A model generated the notes under the pieces. The model searched no databases and had not been told where the DNA came from. It saw only the letters and a list, made by a program, of their open reading frames with translations. A program made the translations under genes and the position numbers. A stretch of DNA of 6,044 bases, taken from the NCBI GenBank assembly GCA_012719255.1, contig JAAYAS010000308.1, forward strand, positions 1-6,044, in the 5' to 3' direction. Below, piece by piece: positions 5,758 through 6,044 of the stretch (positions are counted from its first letter, which is position 1; each line of letters begins with the position of its first letter). Origin of the DNA: Microbacteriaceae bacterium. GTDB lineage: Bacteria > Actinomycetota > Actinomycetes > Actinomycetales > Microbacteriaceae.

Positions 5758-6044
<287 letters not shown>

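Overview
The window is very GC-rich, with third codon positions almost all G or C, and has no mobile, CRISPR or RNA-gene signal. The gene set, the short actinobacterial form of exonuclease VII, a DUF4245 gene next to it, an Eis-like acetyltransferase and a DUF6264-like membrane protein point to a high-GC actinobacterium, most likely of the family Microbacteriaceae. The family assignment is an inference from remembered protein families and gene order; no search was run.

Layout, left to right: (1) the 3' end of a class II fumarase gene (fumC, + strand). (2) A minus-strand operon read right to left, xseA - xseB - DUF4245 membrane protein, in which both junctions are 4-base start/stop overlaps. 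(3) Divergent from xseA across about 59 bases, ispH (+), the last enzyme of the MEP isoprenoid pathway. (4) A stand-alone Eis-like GNAT acetyltransferase gene (+). (5) A convergent minus-strand pair: the C-terminal part of class II fructose-bisphosphate aldolase (fbaA, entering from the right edge) followed by a small membrane protein resembling DUF6264. A perfect 17-bp GC hairpin lies between these two.

The content is mainly core housekeeping: TCA cycle (fumarase), glycolysis/gluconeogenesis (aldolase), isoprenoid precursor synthesis (IspH) and DNA repair or processing (exonuclease VII). Three less understood proteins sit among them: DUF4245, the Eis-like enzyme and the DUF6264-like protein. 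Both plus-strand genes with visible 5' ends (ispH and the GNAT gene) appear to be leaderless: each has a TANNNT -10 box only 6-7 bases before a GTG start and no Shine-Dalgarno sequence. The xse operon instead uses a conventional ribosome-binding site and overlapping reading frames.

No stretch longer than 300 bases lacks a gene. I found no convincing evidence of a novel defence, mobile or biosynthetic system. The points most worth following up are the leaderless starts, the hairpin between fbaA and the DUF6264-like gene with the resulting doubt about that gene's start, and the tight coupling of DUF4245 to exonuclease VII.
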